Of a DNA stretch of 15,665 nucleotides, positions 1 to 6,126 are shown one piece after another. The notes under the pieces were generated by a model that saw only the letters and a program-made list of their open reading frames with translations, made no database searches and was not told the origin of the DNA. This stretch comes from Actinomyces sp. (GTDB lineage: Bacteria; Actinomycetota; Actinomycetes; Actinomycetales; Actinomycetaceae). Numbering within the stretch: position 1 is the first letter of the stretch; each line of letters begins with the position of its first letter. Location of the stretch: positions 1 to 15,665 of the forward strand of contig JAHACW010000054.1 of the NCBI GenBank assembly GCA_018375675.1. Direction: 5' to 3'. Position numbers and translations under genes: made by a program.

Positions 1-102
1 ATCCACAACGCGCAGAAGTCGACGCTGAATGACCTGCTGGCAGACGATGATTTACCGGACGACGCCCGCACGATTATAGAAATGCGCCTCGGGGCCGCGA
101 GG
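1..102 (+). pseudogene. Fragment of phage-type family A DNA polymerase (partial, both ends missing)
   Basis: Frame 1 from the window edge reads about 34 residues ending in LPDDARTIIEMRLGAAR, preceded by an NAQKSTLNDLLADDD stretch. This resembles the region of phage family A (Pol I-like) polymerases in which a short 'LPN.QK.T..D.L' segment is followed by 'LPDDVR.VLELR...AKTS..K'. After about base 102 the similarity stops and the frame becomes the shadow of the minus-strand ABC gene, so the polymerase is cut at an internal junction. These first 100 bases are also less GC-rich than what follows. Either a prophage remnant or phage recombination scar joins the chromosome here, or the contig end is misassembled. 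The assignment rests on remembered family motifs in a very short stretch, so it is moderate at best. Confidence 0.5.
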
Positions 103-320
103 ATGCCGCAGGCGAGCGACGCGAAGGCCAGTCCCGTAAGGATCAGGCCAAGGCGCATGACGGGGCTCAGGGAGACCCCGTCGAGCGCATCCACCAGCGA
201 GACCATCATCAGCGGGATGAGGCACTCGAGGATGACCTCCCCGGTGATGAATAGCGGGGTCAGGATCGCGGGTTTCTTAAACTCGCGCAGCCTCCCCATC
301 AGCGTTCGAATGGTTGTCAT
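1..320 (-). CDS. ABC exporter permease/ATPase, N-terminal fragment (partial)
   Basis: The ATG at 320-318 is preceded by a strong Shine-Dalgarno GAGGAG at 325-330. Residues 1-76 (bases 320-93) contain LREFKKPAILTPLF, then EVILECLIPLMMVSLVDA, then a second hydrophobic segment LGLILTGLAFASLACGILAA. That is the start of the membrane domain of LmrA/MsbA-type ABC exporters, with TM1, the 'lP.lm..lID' element and TM2. The expected continuation (GR.AA.AS..FA..LR) is absent. From residue 77 the frame, although open to the edge, is the antisense of the polymerase-like fragment. Only 93-320 is therefore genuine ABC sequence. The gene lies 54 bp downstream of holA on the same strand and may be read from the same transcript. 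The substrate cannot be inferred. Confidence 0.7.
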   Translation of the reverse strand, partial: MTTIRTLMGRLREFKKPAILTPLFITGEVILECLIPLMMVSLVDALDGVSLSPVMRLGLILTGLAFASLACGILAAPRRISIIVRASSGKSSSASRSFSVDFCALW

Positions 321-374
321 TCTTCTCCTCTTCGTTCCCTACGGGCATCTCATAGACGAGGCCGGGGCGCGCAT

Positions 375-1352
375 TCAGCGCCCGCGCAGCCTGCAGATGG
401 TGATAAGTGCTTTTTCGATGGCGCGCTGCGGGTCCCGCGACGCACCCTTTGTTTCGGCATCGGCCGTGGCGATGGCACCAAAGGCACCCGCCAGCGAGGC
501 ATCGGACCAGCCGCGCAGCTCACGCCGGGCTCGGTCCACCTGCCAGGGGGCCATCTTGAGGGCGGATGCGGATCCGCCGATCGACACCTTCGCCATGGCG
601 CGGAACTTCATGGCCAGGGCGGTGACGAGCAGCTGGGGGGCGATGCCTGTGGCGAACGCGTGGCGCGCGAGCGTCAGGGCCTTCGCCGAGTTGCCCGCGA
701 CGGCCGCATCCGCGACGTCGTAGCCCGTGGCCTCGACGCGGCCGGCCTGGTAGCGCCGCACGTCCTCCAGGGTGATGCGTCCGCTGACGTCGGAGAGCAG
801 CTGAGCCAGGGCACCGGCCATCGCGCGCGGGTCGTTGCCGAGCGCGTCCACGAGGGCCTGCTGGGCCTCAGTGTCCATCTGGCGCCGAGCCGCGCGCACG
901 TCGGAGGCGATGAGCGCCAGCTTGTCGCGGTCGTTTTTCAGCGGTTCGGCAGGGATCACGGGCCATTTCGCCTTCGTGATCGTGTCGATGACCTTCTTAC
1001 CTCGGGCGTTGCCACCGGGGTGTGCCAGGAACATCCACACGTCGGGGGCAGGCGAAGCCGAGTATGCGATGAGGTCGTTCGCGAGGGCATCGCTCATCGT
1101 TTCCAGGTCCCGGATGATCACCATGCGGGACTCGCCGAAGAGCGAGGGCGACGCGATAACGTCGAGCTGTCCAGCCTGGTAGGTGGCCGCGTTGATGTCG
1201 GTGCGCTCGAGGTTGGGGTCGGCCTCGTGGGCGAGGGCCCGCAGCTGGTCGAGGGCGCGGTCGACGAGAAGGCCCTCGGGGCCTTTGATCAACACGATGG
1301 GTGCCAGCGTGATCTGGGCTGGCGGCGTCGGGCGCGAACCGCGTGCTGCCAC
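375..1352 (-). CDS. holA: DNA polymerase III delta subunit
   Basis: A 325-aa protein, the usual size for the clamp-loader delta subunit. Delta opens the DnaN ring and works with DnaX and delta-prime to load the sliding clamp at replication forks. The N-terminal AAA+ fold begins at residues 18-40 (IVLIKGPEGLLVDRALDQL), with the degenerate, non-ATP-binding P-loop typical of HolA. Residues 69-82 (PSLFGESRMVIIRD) are the family's 'slF...rlv.i.' segment. The C-terminal part (about 215-325) is the helical collar domain ending in AIEKALITICRLRGR. The start is a GTG at 1352-1350, with AGGAAG at 1355-1360 slightly close to it. It follows comEC on the same strand after a 161-bp gap, a common actinobacterial order. 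A TACCGT -10-like element at 1380-1375 could give it its own promoter. Confidence 0.93.
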   Translation of the reverse strand: MAARGSRPTPPAQITLAPIVLIKGPEGLLVDRALDQLRALAHEADPNLERTDINAATYQAGQLDVIASPSLFGESRMVIIRDLETMSDALANDLIAYSASPAPDVWMFLAHPGGNARGKKVIDTITKAKWPVIPAEPLKNDRDKLALIASDVRAARRQMDTEAQQALVDALGNDPRAMAGALAQLLSDVSGRITLEDVRRYQAGRVEATGYDVADAAVAGNSAKALTLARHAFATGIAPQLLVTALAMKFRAMAKVSIGGSASALKMAPWQVDRARRELRGWSDASLAGAFGAIATADAETKGASRDPQRAIEKALITICRLRGR

Positions 1353-1513
1353 GTCTTCCTGCCTTTCCGCTGAAACGGTAACTGTCTAAGTCTGCCACTG
1401 AGCGAGCTCATCTGTGTCTGTCTTAGCCGTGGGCGGACGCTACTCGTGGCAGGTGTCACCAGGTTGCAGCGCCGTTGCGGCATCTCAGCTCCTTGGCGGT
1501 GAGCACTGATCAC
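1353..1513. other. comEC-holA intergenic spacer
   Basis: Non-coding gap of 161 bp between the comEC stop and the holA GTG. It holds the holA Shine-Dalgarno (AGGAAG, 1355-1360) and a weak minus-strand -10 candidate TACCGT (1380-1375). No strong hairpin terminator was found, so read-through from comEC into holA is plausible. Short open frames here look like chance. Confidence 0.4.
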
Positions 1514-3079
1514 TCAGGCCTCGTCGGCATTGACGATCGGGAATGCCCACCGCTTCCATGCCCACCACTTCCATGCCCACCACGCGATCCATCCGACGCC
1601 GCAGCAGGCGTACACGCCCAAGACGGTTGAGGATCCACCGGGTACGTGCACCCCGTTTCCGGGCAGTGAAGCGCACATGCGCGCAGCCCCCGCAATCCAC
1701 GCGGTCGCCCACGAGGCGAGGACGGCGCATGCCGAGGCACCGCGAATGCTCAGCGGGGAGATGAGCGCGCCCGCGAGCCCCGCGACGGTGGCGACCGGAA
1801 CGGCGGGCTCGGCAAGGACGTTAGCGACGATCCCCCACACCGGCACGTTCCCCGAGAGCGACACGATGAGGGGCGCGGTCGCCAGCTCCGCAAAGGCGGG
1901 CACACACACCATCTCCACGAGCCGACGCAGCGCTTTCCCAACGCGCGTGTCTCCTCGTATCCGCCGATGGCAGCGCCGCACCAGCGCCGCGGAAGGGCCG
2001 ACGACCGCGAGCGCGGCGAGCGCCGACAGGGCGAATCCGTAGGATCGGGATGACCAGGGGTCGATGAGGAGGGTGGTGATCACGACGGCGCCCAGGGCGG
2101 CGATGGATTGGCCGTCGCGTCCGAGGATGAGGCCAAGGGCGGCGACGGCTGCGACGCAGACGGAGCGGACGACGGATGGGTCTGGTCCGACGAGGATGAG
2201 GATTGTGCCCAGGACGAGGATGGTGGCCCCGAGGCGTAGGGGTTTTCGTGCGGGTACGACGAGGGTCACGGTGGCGAGGACGATGACGATGTGGGATCCG
2301 GAGACGGCGGTGAGGTGGGTGAGGGAGGTGGTTTTCATGGCTTGTGCGAGGTCTGCGGGCATTGCACGGTCGTCTCCGATCGCCATGCCGGGGACGAGGG
2401 AGCGCGCGTCCCTGGGCAGAGGCGCGCATGCTCTGGCGAAGGCCCGGTGGGTGGAGCGCATCCAGGCGGACAGGCCGCCGGGTCTCTCGATGAGCTGGGC
2501 GCGCCTGACGCGTATGGTGCCCACCGATGGCGCGTCGGCGGCAAAGGTCGCGTCGAGGCTTCCCCACACCTCGTAGACGTCTCCTCGCGCGGCGTCCTGC
2601 CACCCGGGTGCGCGCACGAGTGCGGTGGCGTTCGAGGGGATCCACTCCTCCCCCACGGAGATGGCCTCGATGCGCGCACGGGCGCTGCGTGTCGCGGAGA
2701 ACCCGGACGAGGGTGGGGCCGGGTCAGCCTGTAGGGCGACGCGCGCGTGGATGGGGCCGGAGTCGCGGCGGGCTGGGTCGGCGTCGTATTGCCGGCGGGC
2801 AGTGGATCCGACCGCGAGCGCGCAGGCGGTGCATGCGAGGAGGAGCGCGAGGCCGAGGCGTGCGGACCTGGGCGGGGTGAGGGCGTGCCTTGGGGGCTTC
2901 CGGCCTCGTTGTGAGCGCGCGTAGGAGGCGGCGCAGGTGAGCGCGGCGAGGGCGCACGCTCCAATCCATACCCATTGAGCTGGGCGGCCTGTCGCCCACC
3001 AGGTGGCGGCCCAGGTGGCGGTGGCTGCGGGCGCAAGGCGCAGGTCGATCATGCGGGGAGCGCAGTGGGTATCGCTCAT
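1514..3079 (-). CDS. comEC: ComEC/Rec2-type DNA uptake channel, short form without C-terminal metallo-beta-lactamase domain
   Basis: A 521-aa polytopic membrane protein. ComEC forms the inner-membrane channel that takes up single-stranded DNA in natural transformation. Visible parts are N-terminal membrane segments (about 34-50 and 75-91), a soluble OB-like region (about 108-197), and the competence core. The core includes LVPGMAIGDDRAMP (228-241), HLTAVSGSHIVIV (255-267), PSVVRSV (301-307), and hydrophobic segments to about residue 465. It ends in a Trp-rich tail (WIAWWAWKWWAWKRW, 497-511). Family members with the C-terminal MBL nuclease-like domain are usually over 700 aa; here no HxHxDH motif or MBL domain follows the channel. 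The frame is open upstream to 3622, but I chose the ATG at 3079 because it overlaps the comEA stop as TGATG, implying translational coupling. No Shine-Dalgarno is visible. ATG 3052 is an alternative start. Confidence 0.88.
   Translation of the reverse strand: MSDTHCAPRMIDLRLAPAATATWAATWWATGRPAQWVWIGACALAALTCAASYARSQRGRKPPRHALTPPRSARLGLALLLACTACALAVGSTARRQYDADPARRDSGPIHARVALQADPAPPSSGFSATRSARARIEAISVGEEWIPSNATALVRAPGWQDAARGDVYEVWGSLDATFAADAPSVGTIRVRRAQLIERPGGLSAWMRSTHRAFARACAPLPRDARSLVPGMAIGDDRAMPADLAQAMKTTSLTHLTAVSGSHIVIVLATVTLVVPARKPLRLGATILVLGTILILVGPDPSVVRSVCVAAVAALGLILGRDGQSIAALGAVVITTLLIDPWSSRSYGFALSALAALAVVGPSAALVRRCHRRIRGDTRVGKALRRLVEMVCVPAFAELATAPLIVSLSGNVPVWGIVANVLAEPAVPVATVAGLAGALISPLSIRGASACAVLASWATAWIAGAARMCASLPGNGVHVPGGSSTVLGVYACCGVGWIAWWAWKWWAWKRWAFPIVNADEA
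1543..1587. repeat. Three tandem 15-bp units within the comEC 3' end
   Basis: Three consecutive 15-bp units begin at 1543, 1558 and 1573, each starting ATGCCCACC on the plus strand. Units 1 and 2 differ at one base and unit 3 is diverged at its end. Read on the minus strand as part of comEC, they encode the repeating Trp-Ala-Trp-Lys-Trp pattern near the C terminus. Because 15 is a multiple of 3, copy-number change would keep the frame. Confidence 0.8.
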
Positions 3080-3801
3080 CAGCACACACCCGGTCGGATC
3101 TTCTCGATGAGGGAGGGGCCGATGCCGGGCACGTCGTCGAGCTCTTCGACGGAGGTCAGGCGTGGGTGTGTTGCCCGGTAGGAGATGATGCGCTGTGCGA
3201 GGGCCGGACCGACGCCGGGAAGGGTCTGGAGCTCGGTCTCGGTCGCGGTGGCCAAGCGGACACAGGCCTGCGCGTCGGTGCCCGTCCCCGCAGACGCGGG
3301 AGGCGGTGACTCCCCGACGACGCCGACCCGTATCTGTTCCCCGTCGACGAGGATGCGGGCGAGGTTGATCGATTCCAGGTCTGCCTCGGGCGTTGCTCCT
3401 CCTGCCGCCGTGATCGCGTCGATGACGCGGGAGGTGGCTGGCAGGGTGAGCACCCCTGGGGACGCAACCGCGCCGGAGACGTAGACGACGACGTCGGCGT
3501 GTTCCCCTGAGGATTGGGGTGCGGACGGGCCTGCCGCGACGGACGCGGCCTCGCTCTCTTCTCCCTCCGAGGACGATTGAGCAAGGGCTTGGGAGTGCTC
3601 GCGTGTCGCTGCGTGCCTCCACACCCCCACGGCCGCGATCAGGACGACCACGGCAATCAGTGCGGCCACGCTCGCTCCTCCGGGCAGGAGGCGGGCGACG
3701 CTCGGCTCGGCGGGTTCGTCATCCTCAGTGAGGGCGCTGTCGTACACGGCTTTCGTCAGCGCCGCCATGCGCCGACGCGCCAACCATCGTGACACGTTCA
3801 T
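3079..3801 (-). CDS. comEA: ComEA-type competence DNA-binding protein
   Basis: A 240-aa membrane-anchored protein that would bind incoming double-stranded DNA outside the cytoplasmic membrane and pass it to ComEC. Residues 1-43 are cytoplasmic and basic at the start. Residues 44-61 (SVAALIAVVVLIAAVGVW) form the anchor, and 65-100 are a Ser/Glu-rich linker. Residues 103-160 are an SLBB domain (DVVVYVSGAVASPGVLTLP). Residues 180-240 are tandem helix-hairpin-helix motifs with hairpins LPGVGPAL (194-201) and VPGIGPSL (224-231). The usual 'vNlNtA..eL' lead-in to the HhH is replaced by CVRLATATETEL. The stop overlaps the comEC ATG by one base. No good Shine-Dalgarno precedes the ATG, but TAGCGT lies exactly six bases upstream, suggesting a leaderless mRNA. 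Confidence 0.92.
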   Translation of the reverse strand: MNVSRWLARRRMAALTKAVYDSALTEDDEPAEPSVARLLPGGASVAALIAVVVLIAAVGVWRHAATREHSQALAQSSSEGEESEAASVAAGPSAPQSSGEHADVVVYVSGAVASPGVLTLPATSRVIDAITAAGGATPEADLESINLARILVDGEQIRVGVVGESPPPASAGTGTDAQACVRLATATETELQTLPGVGPALAQRIISYRATHPRLTSVEELDDVPGIGPSLIEKIRPGVC

Positions 3802-3807
3802 GCCCGC

Positions 3808-3813
3808 ACGCTA
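3808..3813 (-). promoter_or_regulatory. Candidate -10 element for leaderless comEA transcript
   Basis: On the minus strand TAGCGT (matching TANNNT) ends six bases before the comEA ATG at 3801. This would put the transcription start on the A of the start codon. Together with the missing Shine-Dalgarno this fits leaderless initiation, which is common in actinobacteria. No convincing -35 was found. Confidence 0.35.
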
Positions 3814-3853
3814 ACGCCCACGAACAGCCAAAGAAAAGCAGAAAGAGAACCCC

Positions 3854-3862
3854 TGTGGATAA
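3854..3862 (-). promoter_or_regulatory. DnaA box 1 (TTATCCACA, perfect consensus)
   Basis: The minus strand reads TTATCCACA, the classical strong DnaA box. It sits in the comEA/HerA-like ATPase divergent region, about 55 bp upstream of the comEA start, in the same orientation as the second box 30 bp away. Confidence 0.6.
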
Positions 3863-3883
3863 CTGCGATGGGCGCGCACGGGT

Positions 3884-3892
3884 TGTGGACAA
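3884..3892 (-). promoter_or_regulatory. DnaA box 2 (TTGTCCACA, actinobacterial consensus)
   Basis: The minus strand reads TTGTCCACA, the form preferred at mycobacterial and streptomycete origins. It lies 30 bp (about three helical turns) from box 1 in the same orientation, so two DnaA monomers would lie on roughly the same face of the helix. Only two boxes are present and dnaA/dnaN are not nearby, so this is not an origin. A transcriptional or titration role is more likely. Confidence 0.6.
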
Positions 3893-3925
3893 ATCCCACA
3901 CCCAACCCACCACGCATAACTCGCA

Positions 3926-3941
3926 TGGGACCGCGGTCCCA
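3926..3941. promoter_or_regulatory. 16-bp perfect palindrome, candidate operator upstream of the HerA-like gene
   Basis: TGGGACCGCGGTCCCA is a perfect 16-bp palindrome. It ends five bases before a plus-strand TACTGT (3947-3952) that matches the TANNNT -10 pattern, so a bound dimer would cover the -35/spacer region. Two further -10 candidates, TAACGT (3958-3963) and TACAGT (3969-3974), also lie downstream, and the true promoter is uncertain. The regulator is unknown. Confidence 0.4.
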
Positions 3942-4007
3942 AGGGATACTGTTCCGGTAACGTCGAAGTACAGTGGCGCACCGCGCCCAGAGCCGAAAGG
4001 CCACACC

Positions 4008-5975
4008 ATGAGCGAGAACATCGAGGATCTCAAGGCGCAGCTCGCCGCAGCGGAAGCCGCCGCGAAGGCCGCCGAGGCAGAGGCCGCCCGAGCGAAGGCC
4101 GAGGCCCTGCGTCTCCAGCTTGAAGCAGCTGGCACCCCCGCCGCGGACGCACCTGCCGCCACCGCAGAGGCTGAGACCGCGCAGGCGGAGGCCGCCCGCG
4201 CGACGGCCGACGAGCTTCGCACCCAGGTGGAGGCCGCAGAGGCCACGCCTGCTCCCGAGGCACCCGCAGCCGCCCCGGCCTCGTCCCCCGCCCCGAGCGG
4301 CGAACTGTCGACTTTCGCCGCGCAGATCCAGGGCGCCTACTCCTGGGATGTCCCCGCTGTCACGATCGGCACGCTCATCGACAATGGCGCACGCGTGCCC
4401 GGCGTGACCGCCAAGATGCCGCTTCCTATGTTCAACCGCCACCTCCTGGTCGCCGGCGCGACGGGCACGGGCAAGACCCGTACCCTCCAGCTCCTGGCCG
4501 AGGGCCTGTCCGCGAACGGTTCCTCGGTCCTCCTGTGCGACGTGAAGGGCGACCTGACGGGCCTGGCTGAGCCCGGCGTCAGCTCCGAGAAGCTCCTGAG
4601 CCGCACCGCGGCCAACGGTCAGGACTGGGCCTCGTCCCAGTTCCCGATCGAGCTGCTGAGCCTGGGTGGCGCGGATTCGCAGTTCCCGGGTGTGCCCGTG
4701 CGCGCCCAGATCTCCGACTTCGGCCCGATCCTGCTCGCCCGTGCCCTCTCGCTGAACACCACGCAGGAGCAGGCCCTCCAGCTGATCTTCGCGTGGGCGG
4801 ACGCCCAGGCCCTTGAGCTCGTGGACCTGCCCGACCTGCGCGCCGTCATCTCCTTCCTGACCTCGGATGAGGGCAAGGACGAGCTGGCCACGATCGGCGG
4901 CGTCTCCAAGGCCACCGCCGGCGTCATCCTGCGTGCCCTGACCGCGCTCGAGTCCCAGGGCGGCGGCCAGTTCTTCGGCGCCCCCGGCTTCGACACGGCC
5001 GACCTCATGCGCATGGATTCCACTGGCCGCGGCATCATCTCTCTGCTCGGCGTCGGCGACATCTCCTCGCGCCCCGCACTGGTCAGCGCCGTCATCATGT
5101 TCCTGCTCGCCAACCTCTTCTCCACCCTGCCCGAGGTCGGCGACGTTGAGCGCCCCAAGCTCGTGTTCTTCTTCGACGAGGCGCACCTGCTGTTTGCGGA
5201 CGCCACCAAGGAGTTCGAGCGCCAGGTCGTCCAGACCGTGCGCCTCATCCGTTCCAAGGGCGTGGGTGTTGTCTTCGTGACGCAGACCCCCAAGGACATC
5301 CCCTCCGACGTCCTCGCCCAGCTCGGTTCGCGCATCCAGCACGGCCTGCGCGCCTCCACGCCGGACGACTTCAAGAAGCTCAAGGCCACGGTCCAGACCT
5401 TCCCGAAGACGTCCCTCGAACTCGACGAGGTCCTCACCACCCTGGGCACCGGCGAGGCCGTCGTGACCGTCCTGGATCCGAAGGGTAACCCGACTCCGGT
5501 CACGCCGGTCGGTATCTGGGCACCCGCCTCCGTCATGGGCCCCGCATCCGCCGACACGGTCGCGCGCATCAACCAGTCCAGCGTCATCATGGGCCGCTAC
5601 CGCGACGCCGTGAACCCGGACTCGGCCGAGGAAAAGCTCGAGCGCCGCGCGGCCGAGGCCCAGGCCGCCCGCGAGGAAGCCCTCGCGCAGGAGGAGGCAG
5701 CCAAGGAGGCCGAGCGCGCGCAGAAGGAGGCCGAGAAGGAAGCTGAGCGTGCAGCCAAGGAGGCCGAGAAGGCCGCCGCCAAGGAGGAGGCCGCCCGCCA
5801 GAAGGAAATGGAGAAGCTGCGCCGCCAGGTCGAGAAGCAGCAGGAGAAGGAAGAGGCAGCGCGCCAGCGCGCCGCCGAACGCCGCACCCGCCAGGTCGAA
5901 AACGTCCTCGGGTCCGTCCTGCGCACCGCCGGCCGCGAGATCACGCGCTCCATCTTCGGCACTCGCAAGCGCTGA
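4008..5975 (+). CDS. HerA-like (DUF853/YjgR-type) ATPase with flanking coiled coils
   Basis: A 655-aa P-loop ATPase of the helicase HerA-like DUF853 family; the cellular role of this family is not firmly known. Residues 1-98 are an Ala/Glu/Lys coiled coil followed by a Pro/Ala linker. The family core starts around 103 (FAAQIQGAYSW). Walker A is GATGTGKT (150-157), followed by the typical LLCDVKGDLTGLA segment (175-187). Walker B is LVFFFDEAH (385-393), and a sensor-like FVTQTPKDIP lies at 423-432. Residues about 540-630 are a long charged coiled coil, and the end (LGSVLRTAGREITRSIFG) matches the family C terminus. The start ATG 4008 has GAAAGG at 3995-4000; the frame is open upstream to 3789, but that stretch is promoter-like. 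No nurA neighbour is present, so it should not be equated with the HerA-NurA resection machine. Confidence 0.88.
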   Translation: MSENIEDLKAQLAAAEAAAKAAEAEAARAKAEALRLQLEAAGTPAADAPAATAEAETAQAEAARATADELRTQVEAAEATPAPEAPAAAPASSPAPSGELSTFAAQIQGAYSWDVPAVTIGTLIDNGARVPGVTAKMPLPMFNRHLLVAGATGTGKTRTLQLLAEGLSANGSSVLLCDVKGDLTGLAEPGVSSEKLLSRTAANGQDWASSQFPIELLSLGGADSQFPGVPVRAQISDFGPILLARALSLNTTQEQALQLIFAWADAQALELVDLPDLRAVISFLTSDEGKDELATIGGVSKATAGVILRALTALESQGGGQFFGAPGFDTADLMRMDSTGRGIISLLGVGDISSRPALVSAVIMFLLANLFSTLPEVGDVERPKLVFFFDEAHLLFADATKEFERQVVQTVRLIRSKGVGVVFVTQTPKDIPSDVLAQLGSRIQHGLRASTPDDFKKLKATVQTFPKTSLELDEVLTTLGTGEAVVTVLDPKGNPTPVTPVGIWAPASVMGPASADTVARINQSSVIMGRYRDAVNPDSAEEKLERRAAEAQAAREEALAQEEAAKEAERAQKEAEKEAERAAKEAEKAAAKEEAARQKEMEKLRRQVEKQQEKEEAARQRAAERRTRQVENVLGSVLRTAGREITRSIFGTRKR

Positions 5976-5993
5976 GACTACCGATTTTTCGGC

Positions 5994-6044
5994 ACGAGGC
6001 CGGGGCTGAGGACTCCTTCCGAGGGGGCTCGGCCCCGGCCTCGT
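5994..6044 (+). terminator. Stem-loop terminator after the HerA-like gene
   Basis: The arms ACGAGGCCGGGGC (5994-6006) and its exact reverse complement (6032-6044) form a 13-bp perfect stem 18 bp after the stop codon. A 25-base loop with some internal pairing separates them. No U-tract follows, as is common in high-GC actinobacteria. The same 13-mer arm is used again after the antiporter gene and occurs singly after holA. Confidence 0.75.
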
Positions 6045-6085
6045 CTCACAGTGCGGCCATTGTGCCAAGAAACGGCAAAGTGGAG

Positions 6086-6091
6086 TAAGCT
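6086..6091 (+). promoter_or_regulatory. Candidate proC -10 element
   Basis: TAAGCT fits TANNNT and would start transcription near 6098, giving a leader of about 29 bases that contains the proC Shine-Dalgarno. The -35 is not clear; TTGTGC at 6060-6065 is 20 bases away. It lies just downstream of the preceding terminator, which supports an independent promoter. Confidence 0.35.
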
Positions 6092-6126
6092 GCATCGCAA
6101 TCGACCAACTTTCACGGGAGACCCTG

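Noticed and set aside
365..383. 6-bp hairpin GGGCGC/GCGCCC as a holA terminator
   Set aside because: Short, overlaps the holA stop codon and has no U-tract. It may be chance in GC-rich sequence.
82..1373. Plus-strand open frames over the ABC fragment and holA
   Set aside because: They are antisense to holA and the ABC gene, whose motifs are convincing. Only bases 1-102 of plus frame 1 looked like real protein.
3802..4007. Replication origin suggested by DnaA boxes
   Set aside because: Only two boxes, no AT-rich unwinding region, and no dnaA or dnaN adjacent.
4272..4284. Reverse complement of the terminator 13-mer inside the HerA-like gene (and a 12-mer match near 15254 in the acyl-CoA synthetase gene)
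   Set aside because: Both encode Pro-Ala-Ser with the preferred codons of this genome, so codon bias explains them. They were not counted as support for an uptake-type repeat.
4008..5975. HerA-NurA DNA end-resection or defence system
   Set aside because: No nurA or other resection or defence partner is adjacent, and the DUF853 family is distinct from archaeal HerA.
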